A DNA stretch of 64,000 nt from Pseudomonas abyssi (GTDB lineage: Bacteria > Pseudomonadota > Gammaproteobacteria > Pseudomonadales > Pseudomonadaceae), in assembly GCF_002307495.1 (NCBI RefSeq), contig NZ_NTMR01000024.1, positions 1-64,000 on the forward strand, given 5' to 3'. The notes beneath the pieces are model-generated. The model ran no database searches, was not told where the DNA came from, and saw nothing but the letters and a program-made list of their open reading frames with translations. A program made the translations under genes and the position numbers. Below are positions 24,098 through 33,482 of this stretch, piece by piece. The first letter of the stretch is position 1. Each line of letters opens with the position of its first letter.

Positions 24098-24976
24098 ATG
24101 ACACGCTCCAAAGTGACGCCGCTCAAGGCCACGCCGGTCGATGACAGCGCCGCCGAGCTGGCGCACACCGACAGCAATGGCAACCCGCGCCCTGTGTTGC
24201 AGGTTGAAGGCGTCAACAAGATTTATTCCAACGGCACTGTCGCGCTCAAGGGCGCGGACCTGACCGTCCGCCAGGGCGAGTTCGTCAGCCTGCTCGGCCC
24301 CTCCGGCTGCGGCAAGAGCACCCTGCTGCGCATCATGGCCGGCCTGGGTGACGTGACCACCGGCACCGTCAAGTTCTGGGAGCAGGGCTATGACGTGGTT
24401 GGCGACAAGGGCCGCAAGCTGGCCTTCGTGTTTCAGAACGCGACCCTGATGCCCTGGGCACGGGTGCGCAAGAATGTGCGCCTGCCGCTGGATCTGGAAC
24501 ACCAGCGGGGGCCTGAAGTAGAAACCAAGATCGACGACGCACTGGAGATGGTCGGTCTCAAGGGTTTTGACCATGCCTTCCCGCGCGAGCTGTCCGGCGG
24601 CATGCAGATGCGCGCCTCGATTGCCCGCGCCATGGTCACCGAGCCCAACCTGCTGCTGATGGACGAACCCTTCGGCGCGCTCGATGAGATGACCCGCAAC
24701 AAGCTCAACGACGATGTGCTCAAGCTGTGGCAGAAGAACGGCTGGACCATCGTGTTCGTGACCCACAGCGTCTACGAAGCGGTCTACCTGTCCAGCCGCG
24801 TGGTGGTGATGGCTGCGCGTCCGGGCCGCATCGTCGACGATATCAGCATCGATCAACCCTTCCCGCGCAACGCCGACTTCCGTGTCTCGACCGAGTTTGC
24901 CGGCTACTGCCGCCAGGTCTCGCAGGCGCTGGAACGAGCCAGCGCCATGGGCCAGCCACAGGAGATCAAGGCATGA
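24098..24976 (+). CDS. ABC importer ATPase (TauB/SsuB class)
   Basis: At 292 residues it has Walker A GPSGCGKST, signature LSGGMQMR, Walker B LLLMDEPFGALDE and the switch histidine in FVTHSVYEA. A 35-residue N-terminal extension precedes the usual domain start. Its stop codon overlaps the permease start (ATGA). It energises import of the ligand bound by the 23037-24047 protein. Confidence 0.93.
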   Translation: MTRSKVTPLKATPVDDSAAELAHTDSNGNPRPVLQVEGVNKIYSNGTVALKGADLTVRQGEFVSLLGPSGCGKSTLLRIMAGLGDVTTGTVKFWEQGYDVVGDKGRKLAFVFQNATLMPWARVRKNVRLPLDLEHQRGPEVETKIDDALEMVGLKGFDHAFPRELSGGMQMRASIARAMVTEPNLLLMDEPFGALDEMTRNKLNDDVLKLWQKNGWTIVFVTHSVYEAVYLSSRVVVMAARPGRIVDDISIDQPFPRNADFRVSTEFAGYCRQVSQALERASAMGQPQEIKA

Positions 24977-25776
24977 GCGCGCCGCTGATCCAGAACGAGA
25001 ACTTCGTCAAAGTCGCCGCGCCCCTGGGCGTCGGTATCCTGTTCCTGCTGTTCTGGGAAATTGCCGTCCAGGCGCTGGAGATGCCCAAGTATATCCTGCC
25101 GGGACCGGTCGAGATCTTCAAAGCCCTGATCGACGGCTGGCAGCCGCTGCTGGGGGCGCTGTACATCACGTTGAAAGTGACCTTCCTGGCCTTTGCCATC
25201 GCGGTGGTACTGGGCGTAGCCGCCTCCTTGCTGTTTGTACAGAGCAAGTGGATCGAGATGAGCCTGTTCCCCTACGCGGTGCTGATGCAGGTGACGCCGG
25301 TGGTGGCGATTGCCCCGCTGATCATCATCTGGGTGGATGACACCACCTGGGCGCTGACCGTCTGTGCGGTGATCATCGCCATCTTCCCGATCATCTCCAA
25401 CACCACCCTGGGCCTGCGCAGCGTCGACCCGAACCTGCTGAGCATGTTCCGCATGTATCGCACCAGCCGCTGGCAGGAGCTGGTCCGCCTGCGTATTCCG
25501 GGGGCGCTGCCGTACTTCTTCGGTGGCCTGCGCATCAGCTCGGGGCTGGCGCTGATCGGTGCGGTCGTCGCCGAGTTCGTCGCCGGCACCGGCGGGGCCA
25601 AGGCCGGGCTGGCCTACATGATTCTGCAATCGGGCTACAACCTGCAGATTCCACGCATGTTTGCCGCCCTGCTGCTGATTACCCTGACCGGTATCGCGCT
25701 GTTCGCCCTGATGGTCTGGCTGTCCAATCGCGCCCTGCACAACTGGCACGAAAGCGCCCTCGAAGTGGAGCACTGA
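24973..25776 (+). CDS. ABC importer permease (TauC/SsuC class)
   Basis: The 267-residue permease has about six membrane helices and the EAA-type cytoplasmic loop around residues 155-180 (FRMYRTSRWQELVRLRIPGA). It overlaps the ATPase gene by 4 bases and is followed by the EamA transporter gene after one base, so the four genes from 23037 form one operon. Confidence 0.92.
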   Translation: MSAPLIQNENFVKVAAPLGVGILFLLFWEIAVQALEMPKYILPGPVEIFKALIDGWQPLLGALYITLKVTFLAFAIAVVLGVAASLLFVQSKWIEMSLFPYAVLMQVTPVVAIAPLIIIWVDDTTWALTVCAVIIAIFPIISNTTLGLRSVDPNLLSMFRMYRTSRWQELVRLRIPGALPYFFGGLRISSGLALIGAVVAEFVAGTGGAKAGLAYMILQSGYNLQIPRMFAALLLITLTGIALFALMVWLSNRALHNWHESALEVEH

Positions 25777-25777
25777 G

Positions 25778-26746
25778 GTGGCCCGGAACGCGACCGCCGG
25801 CAGCACCGGCGGTCACACTTACGCCTTCCGGCTGGGCTATCTGCTGCTGTGCTTCAATGCCCTCGGCTGGGGGCTGAACTTTCCGATCCTCAAGCTTGGG
25901 CTGGCCAACAGCCCGCCACTGCTGTTCACCTGCATGCGCATGGCGCTGGGCACGCTGGCGATGTTCATCATCGCCGCCGTGCTCGGCGTGCTGCGCCTGC
26001 CACGGCGCGCAGATGTACCGGTGCTGCTGTCCGTCGGCATTATGCAAAACATGGCCTTCATTACCCTGGTCACCCTCGGCGTGCAGTATCTGCCGGCGGG
26101 ACGGGCGGCGATTCTGGCCTACACCACGCCGATCTGGGTGGTGCCGGCAGCGGCGCTGTTTCTCGGTGAACGCTTTACCCTGCCGCGCGCCATCGGTGTC
26201 GGCCTGGGGCTGGCCGGCCTGCTGACCGTGTTCAATCCGTTGAGCATCGACTGGTCCGACCACGATGTGTTCATCGGCGGCGGGCTGATCATGCTGGGCA
26301 CCATTCTCTGGACCGCCGGGCTGGTGCACGTACGTCGGCACCATTGGCACGGCGACGTGCTGTCGCTGATCCCCTGGCAGTTGCTGACCTCGGTGCTGGC
26401 GTTGCTGCCACTGGCGCTGCTGCTGGAGAGCCCGAACCAGATCGACTGGGAGCCGAGCTTTGTCTGGATGCTGGTATTCAGCGGCGCGATTGCCTCCGGC
26501 ATCTGTGTGGCCGCGCAGGTCGCGGCGATTCGCTCACTGCCGGCGGTCAGCCTGTCGCTCAGCTCGGCCTCGGTGCCGGCGGTCGGCATGCTGTCGGCCG
26601 CCTGGTTTCTGGGTGAAGTGCCAACGCCGAGCGACCTCGCCGGCTTTGCCCTGATTGCGCTGGGCATTCTGGTGGTCGGTCTCGCCGATCGACGCCAGGC
26701 CCTGCGCAATCGCACCACGGCAGCCGGTGGCGCGCCTGTCGGCTGA
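25778..26746 (+). CDS. EamA/DMT-family transporter
   Basis: The 322-residue protein has ten predicted membrane segments in two EamA repeats and starts at GTG one base after the permease stop, with GGAG upstream. EamA proteins are mostly exporters of metabolites or amino acids. In this operon it may remove an end product or overflow intermediate of the imported compound, which is inference. Confidence 0.85.
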   Translation: MARNATAGSTGGHTYAFRLGYLLLCFNALGWGLNFPILKLGLANSPPLLFTCMRMALGTLAMFIIAAVLGVLRLPRRADVPVLLSVGIMQNMAFITLVTLGVQYLPAGRAAILAYTTPIWVVPAAALFLGERFTLPRAIGVGLGLAGLLTVFNPLSIDWSDHDVFIGGGLIMLGTILWTAGLVHVRRHHWHGDVLSLIPWQLLTSVLALLPLALLLESPNQIDWEPSFVWMLVFSGAIASGICVAAQVAAIRSLPAVSLSLSSASVPAVGMLSAAWFLGEVPTPSDLAGFALIALGILVVGLADRRQALRNRTTAAGGAPVG

Positions 26747-26791
26747 GACAACGCACGACTCTGGTTCACACCGCACCAAAAACGAGCGGCG

Positions 26792-26946
26792 CTCTGGTCA
26801 GGAATTCAGAGACGCCGCCGTCAGTACGTAGCCGTCCCCGCCAAGGCCCTGAAAACAGGGGGCTTTTAGCCAATTTTCAACATTTTGGAAAACTGGCCCG
26901 CAACTTGCTCAACATAAACAAAACCTGCCCAACTGGTCAGGATAAA
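26792..26946 (+). promoter_or_regulatory. Sigma-54 promoter and CTGGTCAGG motifs for the second ABC importer
   Basis: TGGCCCGCAACTTGCT (26894-26909) has GG-N10-GC spacing and TTGCT at -12. AACTGGTCAGGATAAA (26931-26946) lies at about +12. A further CTCTGGTCAGGAATT (26792-26806) sits within a small CTCTG...CAGAG stem after the previous operon. GCCCTG-AAAA-CAGGGGGC (26850-26867) may end the upstream transcript. Confidence 0.65.
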
Positions 26947-26978
26947 AAAGCCAAGCACATCACTCTGGAGAATGACTC

Positions 26979-27974
26979 ATGTTGAAAAAAGCGTCCGGCG
27001 TACTGGCGATGGTCATCGCCATGTCTGCCAGCGGGTTCGCCGCTGCAGCCGACAAGGTTACCTACCAACTGGACTGGCTGCCGGGGGGCGACAAGGCTCC
27101 GGTCTACGCCGGTATTCAGCAAGGCTTCTTTGCTGACGAAGGCCTGGAAGTCACCGTTGCCAGCGGCCGTGGTTCCACCGACGCCATCACCAAGATCGCC
27201 ACCGGCCAGGCGGATATCGGCAGCGCCGACATCGGCGCTCTGATGGCCGCCCGCGCGCAGGATACCGTGCCGGTCAGCGCCGTCTACATGATCTTCAACC
27301 AGGGCCCGCACGCCTTCTTCGCGCTGTCCGACAGCGGTATCAACAGCTTTGCCGACATCGCCGGCAAGAAGGTCGCCACCTCGCCGTTCACCTCCTCCAA
27401 CGCCTTCCTGCCGCTGGTACTGGAAGCCAACAACATGCCCACCGATTCGGTCAGTCTGACCAAGTCCGATCCGGGCGCGCTGGGCCCGATGCTGGTCACC
27501 GGCAACACCGAGGCGATCATCGCCTGGGTCACCAACATTGCGCTGTTCAAGCAGCAAGCTGCCGCTGCCGGCAAGGACATCAACGTGATCCGCTGGTCTG
27601 ACGCCGGCCTGTCGCTGTACAGCTCCGCCGTTGTTGCTGCAGACAAGTTCCTGACCGAGCGTCCGGATGTCGCCGAGCGCTTCATGCGCGCCTACGACAA
27701 GTCCCTGCGCTTCACCCACGAGCATCCGGAACTGGCCGCGGCTGACCTGCACACCATGGTGCCGGAAGTGGACGCCGCGGTCGCCACCGCGCAGATCGGC
27801 GACTCCATGCCGCTGACCTTCAACGAGATCACCGAGGCTGACGGCCTGGGCACCATGACGCCCGAGCGTCTTGCCGTCACCTGGGAGTGGGTCGCCCGCG
27901 CCAACGAGCTGAGTGTTGACTCACTGGACCCGGAAACCATCGTCAATCGCGACTTCATGCCGGAAGCGGAGTAA
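26979..27974 (+). CDS. ABC substrate-binding protein (NMT1/SsuA class)
   Basis: The 331-residue periplasmic protein has a signal peptide ending AAAAD near residue 24. It begins VTYQLDWLPGGDKAPVYAGI and has GRGSTDAITKIATGQADIGSAD, typical of the NMT1/SsuA group. It is more distant from the other two NMT1-type proteins here, so it likely binds a different ligand. ATPase and permease genes follow directly. Confidence 0.88.
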   Translation: MLKKASGVLAMVIAMSASGFAAAADKVTYQLDWLPGGDKAPVYAGIQQGFFADEGLEVTVASGRGSTDAITKIATGQADIGSADIGALMAARAQDTVPVSAVYMIFNQGPHAFFALSDSGINSFADIAGKKVATSPFTSSNAFLPLVLEANNMPTDSVSLTKSDPGALGPMLVTGNTEAIIAWVTNIALFKQQAAAAGKDINVIRWSDAGLSLYSSAVVAADKFLTERPDVAERFMRAYDKSLRFTHEHPELAAADLHTMVPEVDAAVATAQIGDSMPLTFNEITEADGLGTMTPERLAVTWEWVARANELSVDSLDPETIVNRDFMPEAE

Positions 27975-27976
27975 CC

Positions 27977-28762
27977 ATGGAGCACACTAGCGAACGCGCT
28001 TTCGTGCGGATGACCGGCGTCGGGCATCGTTACGATCCCACGCCTGGCAGTCCGATGGCGGTGCAAGGCATCGACCTCGACATCCATCGCCACGAGTTTG
28101 TGGCGGTGGTCGGCCCCTCCGGCTGCGGCAAGTCCACCTTGCTGCGCATGGTCTCGGGCCTGCTGATTCCAAGCGACGGCGAGGTCAGCGTTTTCGGCAA
28201 GCAGGTAAACGGCCCCCGTGACGACGTTGGCATCGTGTTTCAAAAGCCGACCCTGCTGCCGTGGCTGACCGTTCGCAAGAATGTGCTGTTTCCGCTCAAG
28301 CATAAATTTGGCCGTTACGGCGCCGCTGATGAAAAGCGCGCCGACGAACTGCTGGCCATGGCAGGGCTTGAAGCCTTTGCCGAAAAAATGCCGGACGAGC
28401 TGTCCGGCGGCATGCAGCAGCGGGTCGGCATTGTCCGCGCCCTGCTGCTCAACCCCGATATTCTGCTGATGGACGAACCGTTCTCGGCACTGGACGCCAT
28501 GACCCGTGAGCAGATCGGCTTCGATCTGCTGAAAATATGGGACGAAAATCCGAAAACCGTGCTGTTTATTACCCACTCGATCTCCGAGGCGGTGCTGCTC
28601 GCCGACCGCGTACTGGTGATGAGCAAACGCCCGGGCAGCGTGCTGGATCTGATCGAAGTGGATCTGCCCCGCCCGCGCAGCGCGGACACCATCAAGCAAC
28701 CCCGTTTCAGTGAGCTGACTGACCGCATAAGGAAACACATCTATGAGCCAGACGCCCACTGA
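27977..28762 (+). CDS. ABC importer ATPase (TauB/SsuB class) 2
   Basis: The 261-residue ATPase has Walker A GPSGCGKST, signature LSGGMQQR, Walker B ILLMDEPFSALDAM and FITHSISEA. It starts two bases after the binding-protein stop and overlaps the permease start by 20 bases, so it belongs to the second importer. Confidence 0.93.
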   Translation: MEHTSERAFVRMTGVGHRYDPTPGSPMAVQGIDLDIHRHEFVAVVGPSGCGKSTLLRMVSGLLIPSDGEVSVFGKQVNGPRDDVGIVFQKPTLLPWLTVRKNVLFPLKHKFGRYGAADEKRADELLAMAGLEAFAEKMPDELSGGMQQRVGIVRALLLNPDILLMDEPFSALDAMTREQIGFDLLKIWDENPKTVLFITHSISEAVLLADRVLVMSKRPGSVLDLIEVDLPRPRSADTIKQPRFSELTDRIRKHIYEPDAH

Positions 28763-29534
28763 CGCCGCCGCGCGTCGCGCGCTGCTGCTGAACCTGTCGC
28801 CGTGGCTGTTCTTTGTCGGCCTGATCCTGCTCTGGGAGCTGGTCTGCCGCGTGTTCGAGCTGCCGACCTACGTGCTGCCGGCACCGAGCGAGATCGGCAA
28901 GGCGTTCTTCGACGTCGAGTTCAGCCGCTGGATGATGCACCTGTGGGCGACCCTGCGGGTGGCGCTGATGGGCTTTGCGCTGTCCATCGTGATCAGCATT
29001 CCGCTGGCGATTGCGATGATGCGCTCGGAGTTTCTCTCCCGCACCCTGTACCCGATGCTGGTGGTGGTGCAATCCACCCCGGTGGTTGCGGTAGCGCCGC
29101 TGATCATCGTGATGATGGGCTCGGACGATCCGTCGCGGGTGCTGATCACCTGCCTGCTGACCTTCTTCCCGCTGGTGGTCTCGACCGCCACCGGGATCAA
29201 CGAGACGCCGGCCGAGCTGATCGAACTGAGCCGCTCGCTGGATGCACCGACCCGCCGGGAAACCTGGCAGATCCGTATTCCTTACGCGATTCCGCACATC
29301 TTCAGCGGCCTCAAGGTGGCGATCACCCTGGCGATCATCGGCGCGGTGGTGGCGGAATTCGTCGCCGCCGAAGAGGGGCTGGGCTACTTCATCCAGTTCT
29401 CGACCTCCTTCTTCAAGATTCCGCAGGCCTTTGCCGGTCTGTTCTTCCTCGCCATTGTCAGCCTGCTGCTGTTCAAGTCGGTGCAGTGGACCCAACAGAT
29501 CTTCTTCGCCTGGAGCCTGCCGAAGAAGAAGTGA
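28743..29534 (+). CDS. ABC importer permease (TauC/SsuC class) 2
   Basis: The 263-residue permease has about six membrane helices and an EAA-type loop (SLDAPTRRETWQIRIPYAIP). It completes the importer of 26979-28762. The deaminase gene follows after 57 bases and is probably co-transcribed. Confidence 0.92.
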   Translation: MSQTPTDAAARRALLLNLSPWLFFVGLILLWELVCRVFELPTYVLPAPSEIGKAFFDVEFSRWMMHLWATLRVALMGFALSIVISIPLAIAMMRSEFLSRTLYPMLVVVQSTPVVAVAPLIIVMMGSDDPSRVLITCLLTFFPLVVSTATGINETPAELIELSRSLDAPTRRETWQIRIPYAIPHIFSGLKVAITLAIIGAVVAEFVAAEEGLGYFIQFSTSFFKIPQAFAGLFFLAIVSLLLFKSVQWTQQIFFAWSLPKKK

Positions 29535-29591
29535 CAACAGCCGGCGGTGCCTGCGCCGCCGGCCTTCAAGCTACAAGCAAGGACACCCCCC

Positions 29592-30074
29592 GTGAGTCAT
29601 ACCGAACGCGATATTTATTTTCTGCGTGAAAGCTTCCGGCTGGCCATCGATGCCGGCAAACAAGGCATCCACCCGTTCGCGGCCATCCTGGTCGACGCCG
29701 ACGGTAACGTCCTGATGGAGCAGTTGAACGCCTTTCTGCCCGATCACGACATGACCGGCCACGCCGAGCGGGTGCTGATGACCCGCGCCAATACCACCTA
29801 CAGCCCCGAGGTGCTGGCCGGCTGCACCATGTACACCAGCGCCGAACCCTGCGCCATGTGCTCCGGCGCGGTGTACTGGGCCGGCGTGGGCCGGGTGGTC
29901 TACGGCGCCAGCGAAAAGCGCCTGAAGGACATGACCGGCAACCACCCGGAAAACCCGACGCTGGATCTGCCCTGCCGCACGGTATTCGAGTCTGGCCAGC
30001 GCAGCGTCGAGGTGATCGGCCCGCTGCTGGAAGAGGAATCCATCCGCGTCCACGAAGACTTCTGGAAAGACTGA
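29592..30074 (+). CDS. Nucleobase deaminase (CDA/guanine deaminase-like fold)
   Basis: The 160-residue zinc deaminase has HAE in TGHAERVLM and PCAMC in SAEPCAMCSGAVYW, the zinc and proton-shuttle motifs of the cytidine-deaminase superfamily. Its length and C-terminal region fit small guanine/cytosine-type base deaminases rather than TadA. The GTG start follows CAAGGA. Coming directly after an importer operon, it probably deaminates the imported base. A GGGGCTGC/GCAGCCCC hairpin (30080-30123) follows the stop. Confidence 0.85.
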   Translation: MSHTERDIYFLRESFRLAIDAGKQGIHPFAAILVDADGNVLMEQLNAFLPDHDMTGHAERVLMTRANTTYSPEVLAGCTMYTSAEPCAMCSGAVYWAGVGRVVYGASEKRLKDMTGNHPENPTLDLPCRTVFESGQRSVEVIGPLLEEESIRVHEDFWKD

Positions 30075-30161
30075 TTATCGGGGCTGCAGGCGACTCGCCC
30101 GGCTCATCTGCCACCGCAGCCCCTCTACCTCCCCCTGACCGTTGCCCGTCCGAAGGCCTAG

Positions 30162-30423
30162 GGAAGCACTGATCAATTCCACATGCCCTCTGGCGTTCAG
30201 GCTGGGCTGCAATCAAAGCGTGGTTTCGAAGGCATGTCTGGACCTGTCGAGAAATCACAACGCAGAGTGCGGCCCAGCCTGAACGCCCCGTAGGGCGAGC
30301 GCTCAAGCATGCATCTACTGCGTTGCGCTGCTTGCCAATAGAACCACTATTGGCCGCACATTGCGCCTTGCATCTGCATGCTTGAGCACTCGCAGAGGGC
30401 GTGTGGAATTGATCAGTGCTTCC
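30162..30423 (+). repeat. Structured repeat family B, copy B2, flanked by CTAG
   Basis: The 262-bp element starts GGAAGCACTGATCAATTCC and ends with its reverse complement. CTAG lies on both sides (30158-30161 and 30424-30427). Internal stems include GTTCAGGCTGGGC with GCCCAGCCTGAAC, and GCCAATAG with CTATTGGC. CTAG is itself palindromic, so the flanks could be a target duplication, as IS5-type elements make, or just longer inverted ends. No coding capacity. It fills the gap 30075-30466 between the deaminase and the chemoreceptor. Confidence 0.8.
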
Positions 30424-30466
30424 CTAGCACCTGCGGCGACGGTCAGGCTTTGTCGAGAGCACGTCC

Positions 30467-32398
30467 ATGACCCTTTGGAAACGCAGTATTCAATGGCAGC
30501 TGATCATCAGTATGGGCGCCGCGCTGGGCGTCACCACCCTGATTGTGGTGCTGATCTACTCCTCGGTGCTGCGCCAGATGACCGAGCGCTATCTGATCAA
30601 GCAAGCATTACCCGCGCAGGTGAGCGCCATTCGCAACGACCTGGAACGCACCCTGGCTGGCCCCATATCCGCCACCGAGGCCATCGCCGGCAACAGCCTG
30701 GTGCAGGACTGGCTCGCTTACGGAGAGAATCCGATCCGCATGAGCGCCTTCGCGCGTTATCTCGACGGAGTGAAGCAACAGCAAAATGCACTCACCACCA
30801 GCATCGCCGTGCTGGAAAGCGGCAACTTCTACTCCGAGCAGGGCCAGATTCGGGTGATGAGTCGCGACAACCCGGCAGACAGCTGGTTTTACAACCTGGT
30901 CGACAGCGGCGCCGACCAGGTGGCTTCCATCGACACCGACAAGGCGTCCGGTCTGCCGACGCTGTTCATCAATCAACGCATCGCCCTCAAGGACAAGACC
31001 CTTGGCGTCGCCGGTCTGGGCTACAGCCTGCAGAGCCTGTCGGAGCTGATCGGCGGCTTTCAGTTTGGCGAGCGCGGCGTGGTCTTTCTGATCGGCGCCG
31101 ATCAGCAGGTCAAGGTACACCCCAACGCCGGCTTCAATGACAACCGCAGCCTGAGTGACCTGACCAGCGCCGACGCCGCCAACGCACTGACCGCAGGCGG
31201 CAGCGAGCCAGTGCGTTTTCAGCGTGACAACGAAGCCTGGCTGGCCAGTGCCCAACCGCTGCAACGCCTCGGCCTGACCCTGGTCAGCCTGGTGCCGGAA
31301 GACGAAATCTATGCCGACGCCCGCGCCGCACTGCTGCGCACCAGTCTGATCGCTGGCGCCGTCGGCCTGCTGGCACTGGCGCTGATGGCCCTGCTGGTGC
31401 GTGGCCTGGTGCAACCGCTGCGCCGCGTGTCGCAAGCACTCGGCGCCATCTCGGCCGGCGGCGGTGATCTGAACGCCCGGCTGGACGACAACCGTGCAGA
31501 CGAACTGGGTGATCTGGCCCGCGGCTTCAACGCCTTCGTCGCCAGCCAGCGGCAGTTGATCAGCGACGTGCTGAAGACCAGCCGTCAGCTGAGCAGCGCC
31601 GTCACCCAGGTAGCCCAGGTGATCGACAACACCGCCGAACGCGCCGGCCGTCAGCACGAGATGACCGATCTGGTTGCCACCGCCGCCCATGAGATGGGGC
31701 TGACCGTGCAGGAGATTGCGCGCAACGCCAACAGCGCCGCGCACAGCTCCAGTGCTGCACACGCCGAGGCCGGCGAGGGCAGAACGGTGGTCGGCCGGTC
31801 GGTCGAGGCCATCGAGCGCATGTCGGCCGACATCGGCCGCGCCGCGGACTCGGTGACCGAACTGGCCGAGCAGGTCACCTCCATCGATCGGGTGCTGACG
31901 GTGATTCGCAGCGTTTCCGAGCAGACCAACCTGCTGGCGCTGAATGCCGCCATCGAGGCGGCGCGCGCCGGTGAATCGGGCCGTGGCTTCGCCGTGGTCG
32001 CCGACGAAGTCCGCACCCTGGCCAGCCGCACTCAGGCCTCGACCGACGAAATCCAGCAGATGATCGAGTCGCTCAAGAGCCGTGCCGAACAGGCCGTCAG
32101 CGCCATGCGCGCCGGGCAGGACGCGACCGTCAGTGGCGTCGAGGCCAGCCGCGCGGCGGGCGAGTCGCTGCAGACCATCGCCGGGCAGGTTGAGCAGATC
32201 AGCGACATCAACCATCAGGTCGCAACCGCCACCGAAGAGCAATCCAGCGTCACCGAAGAGGTCACCCGCAATGCGCAGGGCATTGCCGATCTGGCCCACG
32301 CCACCGCCAACGAAGTGCGCGACTGCCAGGCCAACTGCCAGGCCCTGGCCGAGCTGGCCGCCAACCTCAGCAGCCAGATGGAGCGCTTTCAACTTTAG
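30467..32398 (+). CDS. Methyl-accepting chemotaxis protein
   Basis: The 643-residue receptor has a membrane helix at about 10-30, a periplasmic Cache-type sensor to about residue 280 (with [14 protein letters not shown] and [12 protein letters not shown]), a second helix near 285-308, HAMP ([13 protein letters not shown]), then the long signalling coiled coil with the hairpin tip [20 protein letters not shown]. It lacks a C-terminal CheR/CheB pentapeptide. Placement next to the purine/ABC region invites the idea that it senses a related compound, but nothing in the sequence proves this. Confidence 0.92.
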   Translation: MTLWKRSIQWQLIISMGAALGVTTLIVVLIYSSVLRQMTERYLIKQALPAQVSAIRNDLERTLAGPISATEAIAGNSLVQDWLAYGENPIRMSAFARYLDGVKQQQNALTTSIAVLESGNFYSEQGQIRVMSRDNPADSWFYNLVDSGADQVASIDTDKASGLPTLFINQRIALKDKTLGVAGLGYSLQSLSELIGGFQFGERGVVFLIGADQQVKVHPNAGFNDNRSLSDLTSADAANALTAGGSEPVRFQRDNEAWLASAQPLQRLGLTLVSLVPEDEIYADARAALLRTSLIAGAVGLLALALMALLVRGLVQPLRRVSQALGAISAGGGDLNARLDDNRADELGDLARGFNAFVASQRQLISDVLKTSRQLSSAVTQVAQVIDNTAERAGRQHEMTDLVATAAHEMGLTVQEIARNANSAAHSSSAAHAEAGEGRTVVGRSVEAIERMSADIGRAADSVTELAEQVTSIDRVLTVIRSVSEQTNLLALNAAIEAARAGESGRGFAVVADEVRTLASRTQASTDEIQQMIESLKSRAEQAVSAMRAGQDATVSGVEASRAAGESLQTIAGQVEQISDINHQVATATEEQSSVTEEVTRNAQGIADLAHATANEVRDCQANCQALAELAANLSSQMERFQL

Positions 32399-32554
32399 CC
32401 GTATTGACGACTGCGCCAGGGCGCGGGCTCCAGCGTTCGGACTACAACCCGCGTGTTAGAGCGGCGCGCGGGCACATGGCCAGCAGCGAGCGGGGCGCCA
32501 GAACCTGATACACTCTGCGCCCCGCGTCACCCTGCCGCACCGAGGACCTCCGCC

Positions 32555-32947
32555 ATGAATGCCCCCGATATCGTCATGCAGAGCTACGGCCGCTGCTGCG
32601 CCTCTGCCACGTTTTTCGACGACTTTTACCAGCACTTCCTGCAAAGTTCGCCCGAGGTGCGTGCCAAATTCACCAACACCGACATGCCCGCGCAGAAGCT
32701 GCTGCTGCGTCAGGGTATCCTCAACCTGGTGCTGTTCTCGCGCGGGCTGCCACCCACCAAACTGCAGGCGCTGGCCAAGTCGCACTCGCGGGAAAACCTC
32801 GATATCCAGCCGCACCTCTACACCTTCTGGGTTGATGCGCTGATCCACACGGTAGAGCGACACGACAAGCAGGCCACGGCCGAGACCAGCCGCGCCTGGC
32901 GTGACGTGCTGAGCAAGGGTATCGAGGTGATTCAGGCAGGTTACTGA
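32555..32947 (+). CDS. Single-domain globin
   Basis: The 130-residue protein has globin-like helices with a conserved CD-corner phenylalanine in AKFTNTDM and a probable proximal histidine in SHSRENLDIQ. The ATG follows GAGGACCTCCGCC. Small bacterial globins act in oxygen, NO or sulfide chemistry; there is no reductase domain. Its stop overlaps the end of the convergent Rnk-like gene by 7 bases. Confidence 0.75.
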   Translation: MNAPDIVMQSYGRCCASATFFDDFYQHFLQSSPEVRAKFTNTDMPAQKLLLRQGILNLVLFSRGLPPTKLQALAKSHSRENLDIQPHLYTFWVDALIHTVERHDKQATAETSRAWRDVLSKGIEVIQAGY

Positions 32948-33306
32948 GCCGGCGCGACCGCCACCAGCAACAACCGATACCCCCGACCCACGCCGCGCGG
33001 GCTGACCACATCACCCGCCCGCGCCGCCAGCAGCCGGGCACCCAACGGCGAGAAGATCGACACCTCGTCGCGTCGCAGCCGTCGCTCTGTCAGACGCAAC
33101 CGCACCAGCTCCTGCGTCTGCAAATCCAGCAACTCCAGCACGCTGCCCAGACCGGCGCGCTCGCACCCCGTCTCACGCGCCAGCAGCTCCAGCTTGCCAA
33201 TCACACTGGCCAGCTCGTGCGGCCCAATCATCCAACTGTCCGCAGCACCGCGCAGACGCGGTCCTGCCCCGACCATGGCGAACACCATACTCGACGTCTC
33301 CAACAA
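32941..33306 (-). CDS. Short GreA/GreB C-terminal (Rnk-like) protein
   Basis: The last 55 residues (VSIFSPLGARLLAARAGDVV and following) match the GreA/GreB C-terminal FKBP-like domain as found in Rnk. The N-terminal part is only about 55 residues and does not show the GreA coiled coil, so it cannot insert into the RNA polymerase channel like GreA. The start is uncertain; ATGs at residues 7 and 11 are alternatives. The next 176 bases to the AraC gene hold no gene. Confidence 0.6.
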   Translation of the reverse strand: MLETSSMVFAMVGAGPRLRGAADSWMIGPHELASVIGKLELLARETGCERAGLGSVLELLDLQTQELVRLRLTERRLRRDEVSIFSPLGARLLAARAGDVVSPRGVGRGYRLLLVAVAPAQ

Positions 33307-33482
33307 CAGAAAAAGGGGATAGACAGACAGGCCGGGAACGGACGAACCGCCCCGGCTTAGATCAGGAAGGCAACAACAGGGGTGCTGACAACGAAGAGCA
33401 CGCGCACGACTCCGGCAGAATCACAAAGATCGTCCCACCATACGCCAGCAAAAATTAAAGGCAAGCCGGACGACAACAGTGG

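Noticed and set aside
30158-30427. CTAG on both sides of repeat B2 as proof of transposition
   Set aside because: CTAG is self-complementary, so it cannot be told apart from a longer inverted end. B1 and B3 show no such duplication. I kept it only as suggestive.
30608-32392. A 594-codon open frame antisense to the chemoreceptor
   Set aside because: It is low-complexity and Gly/Gln/Val-rich with no motif, while the plus-strand frame encodes a clear chemoreceptor.
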